The position numbers were made by a program, and so were the translations under genes. Positions 1 through 12,600 of a stretch of DNA of 64,000 nt are shown piece by piece. Location: the NCBI RefSeq assembly GCF_018320785.1, contig NC_054866.1:36061000-36124999 (forward strand), in the 5' to 3' direction. The notes beneath the pieces are model-generated. The model did not search any database. It was not told the origin of the DNA and worked only from the letters and a program-made list of their open reading frames with translations. The stretch comes from Cheilinus undulatus. Its lineage: Eukaryota > Chordata > Actinopteri > Labriformes > Labridae. The first letter of the stretch is position 1. Each line of letters starts with the position of its first letter.

Positions 1-264
1 TGAGAAAGGAAACATTAATAAACTACATGGAGATGTACAGGGAACATGCACTTAAGACAAGTTTGGTTCAACATTTCTTCAGAATAAGTAACACCTCTGC
101 TTCATTTCCTGCATGCAGGATGGAGAACTGGTATCATAACCTCTGACCACAGGAGTTTATAGAGCAGCACAGTGCAGGTGCCCAAACCATGTGGGTAACT
201 TGTATATTTTGCAAATGGTGGGAAGATTAATTAAGTATAATCTGTAAGCTTTTGATTACTTTCC
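1..264. other. Non-coding flank, nothing recognised
   Basis: AT-rich single-copy-looking sequence. I see no exon, RNA gene or recognisable repeat. Confidence 0.5.
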
Positions 265-437
265 TATCATATCATTTGGAACCATATTGTATGGGATGAG
301 ATGGTATGGTATGGTATCTTATTGTTTCATATTGTATCATATTGTTTTGTATCATATTGTATCGCAACATTTTATATCACATCATATCGTATTGTAGTGT
401 AGTGTTCTGCATCACATTGCACGGCATCACAGTATCA
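265..437. repeat. Degenerate minisatellite (TATCRTATTG-like units)
   Basis: About 170 bp of imperfect 5- and 10-base units, such as atggt repeats followed by variants of tatcatattg, drifting to catcacattg at the right end. Units are strongly diverged, so this is an old array. The adjoining sequence shows no transposon ends. Confidence 0.7.
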
Positions 438-1410
438 TAAATCTGAGTATGGATTTCAAAACTACAATGCATCTTGTGCCTGTGCAAGCCTCGCGCTGCA
501 GTTTGAATGGTGTAATTTTATCTTAAAAATAGAGTAGGCATGCACAATAGTGGATTTTTGTCTATATATCCTAATATCGACAAACTCATTTTAGTGTTTA
601 CTGATATATAATCCCTTTTTCTTGTTAACTCACCAAGTGTCTTCAGTGCAAAGAGAGGCTATAGGCCAGCTCAGAATACATAATTTTTTGTGGTTCATGT
701 CAGCCCCATGTCAAGCTATGCACCTAAAATCTTGTCCGGTCATGGCTGACAGCATGGCCACACTACAAGAATGTTCCTCAACTGCTCATGGTATGTTGAT
801 GTCACCTCTGTCTCTTCAACTATGTGCGAGTTCACATATCATTGTGAAGGTGGCTCAAAAAGTGTCAATCATAGCTACAACAGAAGTGTTCTATATGCCA
901 CAAGTGGTCTTTTGTTCTGATAGGAGAAAAAACAAGAAACAATTATGGACATATGTATCAAGAGGAGGACAATATGGACCAGCTGACCTTCAGATTGTAC
1001 TTGAGGTAAAATCAATATATGTGAACATATATCTCCAGAAGGAGATAAAGTGGGGACTTGTTTAATGACACTCTGGTAAATGATGACACAAAGAGGGAAA
1101 GAAAATGCTCATATTGTTAGGCGCCAGGATTCACGTCGTTAACATCAGGTCAGGGTGTAAACTAGACACCGATGCAAGAAAAATTCTGGCATGCTGGTCT
1201 TGTCGGGTCATGGTCGTGGAGCATCTTAGACATGTTGCTGATTACGTCACACTATAAGACCATTTGTCTTACCCAACATGCATAATCTGGCTCAACATTT
1301 GACGATGAGCTGCGACACTGCAGTTGAGCCAAGTCAAGCAGAGCTGAGAGGAGTGAGGAAGTAGACTGTATGGAAGTTTTTCCACTTGAAAACGTGACAG
1401 TGGGCTACCT
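438..1410. other. Unassigned non-coding stretch
   Basis: An open frame of 147 codons (622-1065, +) lies here. It has no recognisable domain, its composition matches the flanks, and I do not support it as a gene. The part from about 1110 to 1345 is less AT-rich than its surroundings and could be an unrecognised old repeat. Confidence 0.4.
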
Positions 1411-1960
1411 TCAGTGCCCTAGGTACAGTTGACCATTTTGCTGATATCTAAGGCTGATATTTTCTGCAGATATATCTGCTTAAATTATCAGCCAAAACTG
1501 ATACTAAATATCTGCCAATCATGCTGATAGTATCATGCTTCCCTAAATTAATCTGTAGTCATCAAGCTTCAATTAATGATGTATGATAATGATTTTTTGA
1601 CAATATCCAATATGCGAATATCAGCAAATTAATTTAAGCTGATACTGATATGAATACCAATATTTAAATGTAGTTCAGACCTAAAACTTTAGTCCTTAAA
1701 ACACACAATTTTAAGTTTGAGGATGAAAAAATTCACAAATTTATGTCTGCAAAACACACTTTAAAGCACAAAGAATGATGATAAATAAAGAAAAATGGTC
1801 TGTAGGTTCTGCCTAAAACTCTACTGACATATTTTTTCCATACAGCCAGTATTAACAGCTGATAAAGGCAGATTTTATAGCCAAAACATCAGAAGAAATT
1901 TTCATATCTGTGGTACCAATCATGATACCAATGTCATGCAAATAATATTGTGCACCCCTA
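1411..1960. repeat. Degenerate hAT-type MITE remnant
   Basis: The segment repeats 'ctgatat/gccaa' motifs and ends near 1958 with 'gtgcacccctag'. This resembles the ends of a common teleost hAT family whose terminus reads as a 'cagggatgcacc' type sequence followed by 'gatat..cgg' runs; a better preserved end of that type is at 41339. No target duplication is clear and the left boundary is a guess. Confidence 0.35.
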
Positions 1961-2948
1961 GCTTCAATGAAAGAGGAAAACAAGTGTTTGAAATTCTGCA
2001 TATACTCACAATTCAGAGGATAGTACAGTTGTCTGTTGTGTTCTGGTAATCCTTTGATCTGTTCATGAAATATTGATACGTCTTACTGTAATAATTCTGT
2101 CAAATAGGTCTCCTATCCAATCAGTGGCACCATATAAGTCAAAATTATTTAAGAATATAATCACCAAATTAAGCTGTATCTACCTACTCAGCTACCTTAA
2201 TGATTCAACAAACTTTGCTCAGAAAATGTAGTCATTTTATGTAATTCAGGTTTACTGTTTTGCCTTTCCTCAACATGTAAATTTCCATAATTGTTTTGAA
2301 TGATTTAATGCATGCACATGTTTGAATGCTGATGTGTCTGTGTGTCAGACTTGTGCAGACGGCCTGTGCAACGCGGGGGTTTAATCATTTCCTGAGGGCA
2401 GCTGTAGTGTAAACACCAGTAGTCCAGTCATTATACAGGAGGAGTGTGGGGCTGTTCATATGTATGTGAGTCTGCCTGAGTGGCTGTGAGTGTTTTTTCA
2501 TTCATTCATCCATAAACGTGAGCTCATATTTAGCTTTAGTTTTAACAGTTGGAGTCACACAACAGAGATTTCAGTATAGTCCAAGAGAGACGGGGTGTAG
2601 TCTGCCAGAGAGGAAGATGTGTGTCTGTGTGAGTGTGTGCTAACTACTCTGCGGAACATTAAACACTAACACTACCCATTCTTTTGTCCGCTCAGCTCTT
2701 TTCCACATTAAAACTGTCCCGCCTTGTACTGCTGCACATTAGCAGTGAATAACGGTGGTCATCTGCATATGTGCGAACACGTATTTCCAAACAGGCATGT
2801 AACTCATACAAACACAAGTCAAGACATCATTTTCAACATCCATGTGGAGAATTAAAAAATCCAGAAGCAAAATGGAAGTCAGAAACAACTTAGTGTAAAC
2901 AAAAACACAAATGAACACAAACACAGAGAGTAAACAGCAAAGACTTAC
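1961..2948. other. Non-coding, nothing recognised
   Basis: AT-rich sequence with short GT-rich runs near 2330-2350 and 2620-2640. No exon or mobile element can be supported. Confidence 0.4.
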
Positions 2949-4480
2949 TGTATCTCTGCACAGACTCATCTGACTGCTGCTGAGGAGGGAATGGAAAGTG
3001 AAAACCTCATGCTTGCTTCGCGGCACTCCTCTCTTTCACTCCCTCCGTCACTGCCCCCTCCCTACTCCCTCCTTTTTTCCTTTGCCTTCACCCTCCCCTG
3101 TCTCTTTCCTTCCTCCTTCCCTCCCAATCCTCCTCTCCCTTGCTCCTTCTCTCTTTGCCTTCTTCCTTCTTGGCAAAGCCCTACTGTATTCAGATACACC
3201 AGACTCCATATAAGGCAGCACAGCTAAACATGTCACACATAATTTATCCACAGCAGGCTGCAAGTTCACCTTTCACAGCTCGCTCTTGGATCATATGCAA
3301 AGGAGGGAGGGTGGCGGAGGGAGAACTTAACTCAGACAAACTTCTTCTGTCAACAGCCACGTTCCCACAATTTCACACTGCGTGAGTCTGTGAGTGCGTG
3401 TGTGTTTGCATGCAAGTGTGTATGTTAACAAATGCTGACAATCAGACCGTGAAAATGCAAAGGGAGAGCAGAAATGCCGTTCACCTGCGCCATTCCAACA
3501 CCTCCCTATCTCTCTCCCTCTCTTTTCTTCCTTCACCATCTGTATCTGCAGGCAGTAAATCTCATACAGATGCTGTTTGTGAGACCTGTCCACCTGCACC
3601 CCCCTCCTTCTCCTACTCCTCTTCCTCCCTCTGCTCTCCTTAATCTGTGCTGCTGCCTTTATAAAACATGACTGACAGGAAAAGAGTGAGGGAGAAACAC
3701 ACTGAAAGACAGAAAAGTATTAAAAAAAGGTTAAAGAGCGTCAGGAAAAGAGAAGAACAAGGTGTTAAACCGTTTTGTCTTTGTGATTGAAATAGGGTGA
3801 TGCAGCAAAAGAGAGTGCTAGCTGAAAATAACATGTCAACAAAGACAGAAGCATGGAGTTGCTGCTGCAAGACCAAGCGTGATTCCCTCTGATGATGCGT
3901 AAGATTGTGCACAATCGATGGCTTTAAAAATACATGCCTGCTGACCTCTCCTCTTCTTCCTCTACCCCCTCTCTGTGAGTTTTTTTTTTCATCTGACAGC
4001 CTTTGTATTGCACTCAAGAAAAAAAAGACAAATGCTGCATGTGGATAGCAGTTGTTGGAGAAGAAGGAGAAGCAGAGAATGGAGAGACGGAGAGATTGGG
4101 AACAATAATAGCTGCACTTGAGTAGCGGTGCTAGCTGGTAGCTTTCTCCTCCTCCTCCTCCACAGCTTCAGTCCACTCACAGGACAGCAAGAGTCACAGC
4201 TCTTGTTGCCATGGTGTCTAACTCCATCAAACACTACGTCAGGTGCATGTGTGTCTGTGTGAGCCTTTGTGTGGCTGTGTGGTTGTTGTGTGTTTGCGGA
4301 GGTGTGTGTGTATGTGGCGGGTTGGTGTTACCAAGTGACTCAGAGCCACATCACTGACTTGTGGCTGCAATATATCAGGGTGTTTGGAATTTATCACTGT
4401 ATTGGCTTGTGTATAGGAGTGTAGGGGAAAGATGTTGATTGAACAGCAGCCTGCAGCCCACAGAAGCATCTATGATGGAT
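2949..4480. other. Low-complexity CT/GT-rich region, possible regulatory or 5' UTR sequence
   Basis: Long pyrimidine-rich runs (about 3020-3170, 3500-3650, 3950-3970) and GT-rich runs (3380-3425, 4240-4325) dominate. The open frames here are low-complexity artefacts. On the minus strand a donor-like 'gtaagt' reads from position 2948, and TATA-like strings occur at 3205-3215 and 3658-3667. Together these could mark an alternative first exon of a leftward gene, but nothing proves it. Confidence 0.25.
4408..4448 (+). repeat. 41-bp direct repeat, copy A
   Basis: Matches 8512-8552 with two G/A differences over 41 bases. The similarity stops abruptly on both sides. Origin unknown. Confidence 0.85.
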
Positions 4481-5265
4481 CTCTGCTGCTCTAAGTGTTA
4501 ATGTTTTGCTCCGTCTTCTATAAATATTTATCCAATTATTCATAAGTCAAAGCAATGTAACACAGACCTTGGTAATGTGGACTCCAATTTTATAGTGGAC
4601 AAATCACCGACTTGTGCCCATATGTGGTCCTACAGTGGTATTCCACAGTCAAACTGAAGTGGGACCAGGATCTAAAATAGGCCGGTCACTCTTTGTAACC
4701 CCTTGTTAGCTTAAAAAACAAATATTTTCTCCTTGTTACCCTTTGAGCCCTAAGCTATTTTTTAACCATTTTATCTCCCCTGGACTTATTGTCTTAAAAA
4801 GCTTGTGAAACATCAACAGTCTTTCCTTTCCAGTTTTCCTTCAAACTGGGCTTTAAGAATATGCATGCTACAGTAATGTAACACAGGCCCTCTGTCTCTC
4901 TTTCTATTATGAGCTATTCTGGACTTCTTGAGAGTAAAAACATGCACATTTTGGCAAAGCATGACGCAACAATGGATCAGCCTGCCATCAGTTGCTGCAG
5001 CCCATGTGATGAAACAATATGGCATTAGCTGCTAGCTGCAGATATGATTGAAAAATTGATTTAAAAAATGTAAGAAAAAAAATGATGTTTAACATTGATG
5101 TTATTGGTGTGGATTTAATTCTTAAAGACCTCTCCCAAGTCACCCAAGGTCCAGGCTTGCTAGAAAAGCTTCTGTTAGGGCTACAGAGGCATGGATAGCG
5201 TCAGTAGAATGGCACTATGAAGGACTGCAAGAGGTTAAAAAAAAGGTAAGTGGTGACGATCAAAC
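4481..5265. other. Non-coding, nothing recognised
   Basis: AT-rich sequence without a supported exon or repeat. Confidence 0.4.
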
Positions 5266-5345
5266 AGGGCTGCATGGTGGTGTAGGTGGCAAGTACTGTC
5301 ACCTTACAGCAGGAAGAAACCTAGTTTGAGTCCCAGTCAGACAGT
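5266..5345 (+). repeat. SINE head remnant (tRNA-derived)
   Basis: The stretch 'gggctgcatggtggtgta...' through 'gtcaccttacagcaggaag' to 'agtttgagtcccag' follows the common teleost SINE head of the form ggcggcacggtggtgcagtgg...cctcacagcaagaagg...ggttcgaatccc. The B-box is decayed. The rest of the element is missing. The minus-oriented pieces at 47585-47668 and 50546-51890 appear to be the same family. Confidence 0.6.
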
Positions 5346-8318
5346 ACCTTTCCTTCAATAAACGCATCTACTGTCATTGTTGAATAAGGAAATGTGTGAA
5401 ATTACTTTCATTTCAATATAAATCAAAATTACACTAATTATCAGTGGCATAAAACAGCCCTATCCCTTTTCTAATGTGACTGTGCTTTCTGCCTTTTGGT
5501 TTTAGAGATATCCTGAAAAGCTGGTGTAATGGACTATAAGGGTAGCAACAGACTGTTTTCAAATTCGATGGAACCTCATGAAGCAGCCATGGCTTATAGC
5601 TACAAGCTAAATATTTGAACCCATGGCACTGTAGCATCACCATCTATAGGTGGTGTAAAGACAGTCCAATCTGAATTGGATAACCAATCTTTATGTCAAA
5701 GATCTGACTGCATTAGTCCGTAGAGCCCTAGATTGGTAAAAACCTAACATGAATTGGTGTTGCACTGGCTTTAATGTTAGAAATTGGTTCACTGGGGCTC
5801 TGCTGTTTGTTATCCTAGCTAGCTCAATCGTCCATGCTCTGGCTCAGCAGCCCTAATCTCATACAATGACCTTTTACCTTTAAACAAGAGTTGCATTAGC
5901 GATAGGTGCTCACTAGGTAGCTAGGTGTGTTACACAAAAGTTGTTGAAGTGCCTACAGTTACACTTCTCTCCCTTATAGATCAAGTCATGTGGACTTAAC
6001 ACGGAGGAAGGATAACTTGTAATGTCTGCCCTTCTGTACACTTTGTAAAAAAGCATTTAAGTTCAACGGCAGCACATAAATCTTAAGACAGCAGAGCTAA
6101 AGATTAGCTAAGATGCTAGCACTATCAAGCAGCACAAACAGACCTGAATATTAAACACTTATCATAGTTAAAACTTGAAGAAGTGTTCAGTAATCACTGT
6201 ATCCACAGACTGTATTATTCCCTGATCTTGCAACCGTAATGTGTTGTTGAGAAAGATTAGCATGGTGACAGAATGAGCACATTTGAGCTCACTGATGTGA
6301 TATTAAACAGACATTTCACAGAACTGGAAAACAATTCAAGACAGAAAACAAACAAGAGCAGTCAGATACAGGGATAACAATGTCTGAGCAACATGTAGAC
6401 TAAATATTCATATAAAGAGGAATTATGAAAGAGGAAAATGTAATATATAAGAAAGTGTTTTTGTTCTACTGTTAGTACAGTTTTTTTTAAACCCATTTAT
6501 TCTTTACTAGTGGACAACCAGAGCTCTGTCACTGTGTTTATCCTTTAATCATTAAACTAGCTTTAATTTGAGTTCCTTGGCCAAATTAACATCCTGTTTT
6601 AACTGTTAGCAGGATTATAATAAAGCCGGTGGTGTTACAAGTACAGAAGGACATAGATTTATGTACCAGTCTTTTTAAACTCTTTAATATTTGTCTCCCC
6701 AACTAATTGTCAAAGTGAGACACCTGTGCAAGTGTGTGATGAAGAGCTTAGTTCATAAACAGACTGACAGAATGTTTGCACAGGAGGCCTGGGATTTCAT
6801 ACGCAAAGATACTTTGCCTATTTTGAAATTATCATGTTTTCCTTCTTTTTCTCAGATTTATAAAGCACAAAGTAATGGGTATGCCACAATCAATTTGCAT
6901 TGGATCGTATCGAACAAAATCATTTTGTTTAATTAATCGTCACTGAAACTGAAACAAATCATAGCCTGATCATAATTCAAATCAGATCTTTTTGAGAAGG
7001 AAAGATTCACATCCATATCATCTAATCTGCTCTGTGATGTAAATTAGCTAAATGTGTCATGGCATACTCCATAGCTTTCTGATCATGTGGGCTAAATTAA
7101 TTCAACTCACTAGCATCTGACATTTGACCAATGACACTGTTGTATTAGAAACTACACTGACCCTAAGGAACTAACATATATATTATACTCCTTATCGATC
7201 CAAGTCCTCATCAATACCACTATTGCTACTTGATATTGTTAGGAAAAAACACAAAATGATGGCTGTTAAAAATATCCCCCTGAAAGAACTGATGTATGCT
7301 TTCATACCAGTGATAAGATAAAAGACGCTATGTCACAAAGCCTGTCAGACTCGGTAGCAGTATCATTAAGCTAAGGCATTATTGATTTTCAGGTATTTGA
7401 AAAATACAGAAACAGGTCTTTATCAGCTTGGGATTTGATCCCCATCCCTACTAATGTAGCATTGTTTAAATTGAAAAAGAGAAAAAACAATCAAACTGTT
7501 TCTTAAGTCAAAACTACAGTTGCAATTGCATTGCTAACACTGTTGGCTTGTTAGAAATTTCCATTTTGGTTAGCATCAACCTAATAAATTGAGATGTACA
7601 TTCAAGTCCATCTGTGAGAAATTGTGACCCCCTCTGAGAAATAACCCTACTGAGATGGATATTTGAACAGCTGCTACACAACATTTTTAATAACCTAGCC
7701 AAGTAGAATGAAATGCACCCTATGTCTTCACTTAAAGTCTAAATAGACAATATTTGAATAACCATTTTACAATAATAAGCTGTTGGGCACTTTGTGGCAG
7801 CCTCTCCCATCAGTGTATAAAAGTTTGTGTGTAAGGGTGAATATTGCATGCAGTCTTAAAGCATTTTGATGTTTATTCAACTGATACTGAGCCATTTATC
7901 GTCCTAAAAACATCCAGAGCAGATATTGAAGGAAAGTCCAGTTTTCTAATCTCTTTAACCTCTGTTTCAGTCTCCTCCAAATCATGAAAATTAGATATAG
8001 CTATTCTTCAGCTTCTAAATGACACAATTTGATAACCTGCTTGTCCCTTGTGCCTCTTACTGCGAAAAAATTAAGAGTTTTAACCTTAAAATGATCATTT
8101 TCCATTCAGAAAACCAGGAAAATAAAGCAATTTCCATCTGAAAAGTCTCAGATTAAAGTTCTGTTGGTGTTAAACTTTGTGCAAAAGTTTCTTTTTATAC
8201 TGTAAACACATTGTCATTTGACCCATGTTAGTTATGTTAGCATTCTGTATCTAATTCCAAGAGGCAGACTTAACTTTTATAATTTGTTAAATCATGTCCT
8301 ATTTCATCATTCTCAGAC
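5346..8318. other. About 3 kb of non-coding sequence, nothing recognised
   Basis: AT-rich with only short chance open frames. I see no splice-flanked coding block, RNA gene or transposon terminus. Confidence 0.4.
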
Positions 8319-8346
8319 AAAAAAAAAAAAAAAAAAAAAAAAAAAA
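8319..8346 (+). repeat. Poly(A) tract, 28 bases
   Basis: An uninterrupted run of A. It could be the tail of a decayed retroposon, but the sequence upstream is not recognisable as one. Confidence 0.9.
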
Positions 8347-8511
8347 CGTTCTATAAAGGGAGAAACGCAATAGTTCCCATGATTCTCTGGCATCTTCAAA
8401 CTACAAATGGTTTTTATTTTGAGACCCCAAGAAAGACCACAGGCAGCCTTTTTATATTCTGTGCATTTAAATTACCGCAAAGTGAACCTTGAAGTCAAAG
8501 GGAACAAAAGC

Positions 8512-8552
8512 TGTGTATAGGAGTGTAAGGGAAAGATGTTGATTAAACAGCA
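8512..8552 (+). repeat. 41-bp direct repeat, copy B
   Basis: Matches 4408-4448 with two G/A differences. See copy A. Confidence 0.85.
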
Positions 8553-9870
8553 ATACTTGGTTTGAAACTACAGGGCAGAATATTTCATACTTGTCATTTT
8601 ATATGCATTCATTTGAATATTATATAGCATTCACATTAGCAAATTTTTCAAACTTGTCAACACGATAATGGAGTTGTTCGTACTGCATTACTTCATACAC
8701 TTTTGTTGATTTAATCCACTGCCTGACATTACAATTATTTAAATAATAGTTTTCAGGTTTTCAAATGAGAGTCTGTGAAGCACTAGCTCCCCCTGAGACA
8801 TTGTGAATTAGAGGTGCAAAAAAGTATAAAATAAGAAATACTTCAGAATCACACCTGTGAATAGTACTTGAGCAAATACCCTTTGCACCAGCAGGCTTTT
8901 AGTCTACTGGGAGAGACGCAGTGATAAAGAGACAAGGCACAGGGAAAGTGGTTTTGGACTTGCAGATAATTGCTGCAATTGCAGATAATTTAATGCACAC
9001 TAAGGTTCCTGCTCAGCGCTCTGCTGATGTCTGTGTGCCGAGGAGAGAACTGAAATGACTTCTAAGGTGCTGTTTTCTAAACAAGTGTCCCTCACATCCT
9101 CGCTCATTCTGATCATCAAAACTCAGCCACAGATCCATGAACATGTGTCCCTTGTGTTCCAGATCATTAAAGACAGGAACGAAGAGGAAAAAAATACAGA
9201 GGAAAAAAAAGAACAAAAGGCTGAAGGAGTTAAGCTGGACTAGGAGATGTGGATTCATATATCATCTTTGATCCTTTCTGCTAAGCAAAGCCAGAGCTGG
9301 ACCGAGAGCAAAAGAATATCTGCTGGAGAACCTCAAGGATCTTAGCGAATGGAAAATCCAGCAGGGTGACCCCGATGTGTGAGTCAGGGAGCTTTTCAGC
9401 ATTCATAACAGACATAAAATCTATTGTTCAGTATCTAAGATCAAATCATCGAACAGATAACCTCAACAACAGTAGGTATTTCAGGCTTTGAAAACTCTGT
9501 GACCCTGCAGAGATTATGCATATTTCTTTTTAGTCTGGCTTGAACTGAGTTCTGGTGCAGACATACTCTGAGGCCCTGAGATGTGACCTCAATGGAAAAT
9601 GTGGGAATGTGTCAACACAGGGCTCTATAGCAGATCAGTGTTTGGATATATGAATGAGCATTGTTCAAAAACCTTCTAAACCCTGAAAGTCACCACTAAA
9701 ACAGCTGTGGTATGTTATGCTATGACCACTGTTATTCTTAAACTTATAACTAAAGACAGACAAACATCCCTCTGCTTTTCTATGTCCCACTCACAAGCTT
9801 GGTTTGGCTTGGAAACACTACAACACACATTTTCAAGAAGCCCCAGAAGACTACAGTCTATAGACACATA
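8553..9870. other. Non-coding, nothing recognised
   Basis: No gene or repeat is supported. An A-rich run occurs at 9187-9212. Confidence 0.4.
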
Positions 9871-10411
9871 CAGTGCTTAACGAATTTATTAGACCACCTG
9901 TCATATTTGTCTCAGAGACCATTCAGCATCATGAAGTGCTTTAATGCTGACTCTTTCATTTTCGGTGAGCTCTCCACGTTTTACCATTTGGAACAGGAAT
10001 GAGGAATTTCAAACTGAATTCACCTTTTTATACCCAAATTTGAGCCGGCTCACTGGGCTTCTCTGAGAAGTCAGAAATGAATCAGGCATAACATTCAACC
10101 ACTAAAAGTCATTTTTCTCTTCAGGAATGCAAGTAAATAACTATAATTTGACATATTAATCAAGAAATAATAATATGCTTTACTATTTTTTCAGGGATTT
10201 TTTGTAAATCAGTAACTTTGAAAATTCATGGATAACAATAATAATTATATTTTAGCATTAAAATATCAGTTCAGTTAAAGAGCTTCTACATATTGTTGTC
10301 CATTGCAGAAACATCAAAAATGATTTTGGTAATTACCAATGCTGTTAATTTAGGGCAGCTGTGGCATAAACCTTACTTTGGGTGGTGGTCTTATAAATTT
10401 GTTAAGCACTG
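9871..10411 (-). mobile_element. Tc1/mariner-derived MITE, copy 1 (541 bp)
   Basis: Both ends carry the inverted repeat 'cagtgcttaacnaattta' followed by 'ttagaccacc', and TA dinucleotides flank the element at 9869-9870 and 10412-10413, the Tc1/mariner target duplication. It aligns in inverted orientation over its whole length with copy 2 at 21811-22364; the right end matches 41795-41940. On the minus strand near the left end lies a decayed version of the short transposase N-terminus that is still readable in copy 2. It is non-autonomous. Confidence 0.85.
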
Positions 10412-12133
10412 TATATGTAGACACTTTGTTCAGCCAGCTTTGAGTGTCCTAAACACCTAAGCTGAATTATTACAGAGTGGAGGCAGAGATATAGACGCTA
10501 CTGTCACATAGGTGTCTGGTGGATAATTCTATCAGGCAGCAACACAGATAGTGAAGGGGTGGCTGTTAATGAAAGGGACTGTAATGAAAAAAGAGGAGCC
10601 TCTCCATTTTGAGCTTTGACAGGTGGATTTCTGCAGAGGCAGAGCAGATAGGAGCGGAGGTACGTGGACACAAACTGAATATTCAAAGACTTTTTTGTCT
10701 GATCTGCATTATGGCTGGTTTTTGCATTTTATTTCCCAACACAGCTAAAGCTTTTTGCATAGCTTGTTATGGCGTTAAGCTCAAAAATCTCCCCACGTCT
10801 AAAAATACAGGATATGCAAATGTGCAAGATATACAAGTTGAACAATAGCTTTTCATATTTCAGCGTGATCATGAAATAAAAACAGGCTTGAGCTTATTGA
10901 AAAGCTGGATTGTTATACAACTCATGCTTTTATTTTCTTCAGGGACCTTTGTGCACGATTGAAATATAATTATGTCCTTTTGGAATACAGATTTCATCAA
11001 GAAATAATTCTCAGAAATCAATTATTCAAAGCATTTTCTCACTTTCTGTTTTATTTTGATCTTCTGTTGTGCGTCTCCACATGACAGTGTTGAAACATGA
11101 TGAGGTCCTTTGGGTAAAAGGCTGAAAGTCCCCATCTGAGCCTTGTGCTAATAAAGTTGAAACGTCCCTGCCCTGAGCTGCTGCAATCGCTCTCTTCAGC
11201 CTGTCTGTATCTCTGTCGCAACTGATATGGTCACAAGCCTGAGTGGCCGTTAAACCACAAGATGACCAGTAATGAAGAAGCCATGCTTTTACTGCTGTCA
11301 CATGGATTTCCATAGCTCAAAAAAATCAGCATTGTACTCTGAAGCATTTGTGGTAGCACAGGGGAAGGTGCGGGATATTTAATTGCAATTACAATGAGCT
11401 TGAAAACAGTGTCAGCAAGCAGTGATTTTCTCCATTAAAGTGTAACTTAAACTGCATCATTAGGACTAGTTGTTTCAGACTGGGTACATAAGTTGTAAAT
11501 TTTAAATAACATGTTTTGTTTTATGCATATGAGACTAAATAATGCATTATAAAGGGGATCATTTGCAGTTAAATCTTTTAAGACCAAACTGTCTGCTGCT
11601 GTATTCCTTTTGCTCTTGATGATTATTCATTAATTGTTTTGTTTTTAACTCTTTTTTTAACATAAGTTAGATACAAAAAGATGCACTTTTTCAGAATGAC
11701 AATCCCATAAAAAAGCATCCATTCCTAAAAGTGACTACGTTAACCATCTTTCCTGAATAAGAACTACATGCAAAACCTTCCCAGCCTATTCAAATAAGTT
11801 ACAGTTACAGTGTCTGCAAGTAAGAAGGAAAAACATGCCAAAAAAACCAAACCCAGACATAAACTAACAGATGCTCCACATGTAGCTATCTCAAATATCT
11901 CCAAGACATACTCTCTTCCTAAAACTCAAGCATTTCCGAGGCAGAAAAAATCATAACAGCAACAGGCAGGGAAGTTGCCGGAATCGCAACATGTCAAATA
12001 TTAATAACAGCCTGTCGTGTCTGTGGAGCCACTCACTCCTCTCATCCTCTCAAGAGGCACAAACAGACAGATAAACAGCTCATGTTGTAAACCCAGAAGC
12101 TGTCCACACGGTCAGAGAGAGAAGCCGTCTTAC
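10412..12133. other. Non-coding, nothing recognised
   Basis: Contains only short chance open frames, the longest being 95 codons at 11026-11313 on the minus strand, with no domain I recognise. Confidence 0.4.
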
Positions 12134-12271
12134 CTGCCTGCTCGTCTCTGTGTTTCTCCAGCGTTCGGTCTTGGTGTATGAGTGTGTGCGCTCACACACA
12201 ATCCCTCTGAACAGGAACTGATGAATCTGCACGACTTCAGCCCTGCAGCGTGCAGTGCATTATGGGGTATC

Positions 12272-12314
12272 GGTCTCTCTCCCTCCCTCTCTCTCTCCCT
12301 CTCTCTCTCTCTTG
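12272..12314 (+). repeat. Imperfect (CT)n microsatellite
   Basis: CT-rich run of about 43 bases broken by a few ccct units. It lies inside the putative promoter/5' UTR region. Confidence 0.8.
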
Positions 12315-12505
12315 GTTGGCACGGCGTTAAAGGGGGATGTCCTCACCTCCTGTCTGGACAGAGGAGGGTGAGCTCACACACGCTCTGTCCACACACACGC
12401 ATGCACACAATGCAGAAGAAGAAGCCTCATGATGACAACCGCCGCGGCTCTGGTTGCCCTGGAAACAGCATCCCTCCGCCCCTCCTCTCTCTGCCTTGCT
12501 CCTGT

Positions 12506-12507
<2 letters not shown>

Positions 12508-12551
<44 letters not shown>

Positions 12552-12557
12552 CTCTCA
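12508..12557 (+). repeat. (CT)n microsatellite
   Basis: About 50 bases of CT dinucleotide with one G interruption. The open frame at 12182-12640 is an artefact of this and the preceding CT tract. Confidence 0.95.
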
Positions 12558-12600
12558 GCATATTCTGTTTAAACAGTGAAACAAAGTGGAAGAAAAAAAA

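Larger units (their letters stand above)
12134..12600 (-). promoter_or_regulatory. Putative promoter and untranslated first exon of a leftward gene
   Basis: Reading the minus strand, '...gcag' is followed by 'gtaaga' from 12133, a good splice donor. The sequence before it (12134 to about 12500) is less AT-rich than the surroundings, with a CpG-containing patch at 12438-12482 and two long CT tracts (GA on the minus strand). Such a layout is usual for a vertebrate 5' UTR exon. In mammals the gene after SUCNR1 is MBNL1, which has untranslated 5' exons; a minus-strand mbnl1 start would fit that order. No coding exon is visible, so identity and even exon status are inference. Confidence 0.3.

Noticed and set aside
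622..1065. 147-codon open frame as a gene
   Set aside because: No recognisable domain, no splice or promoter context, composition like the flanking DNA.
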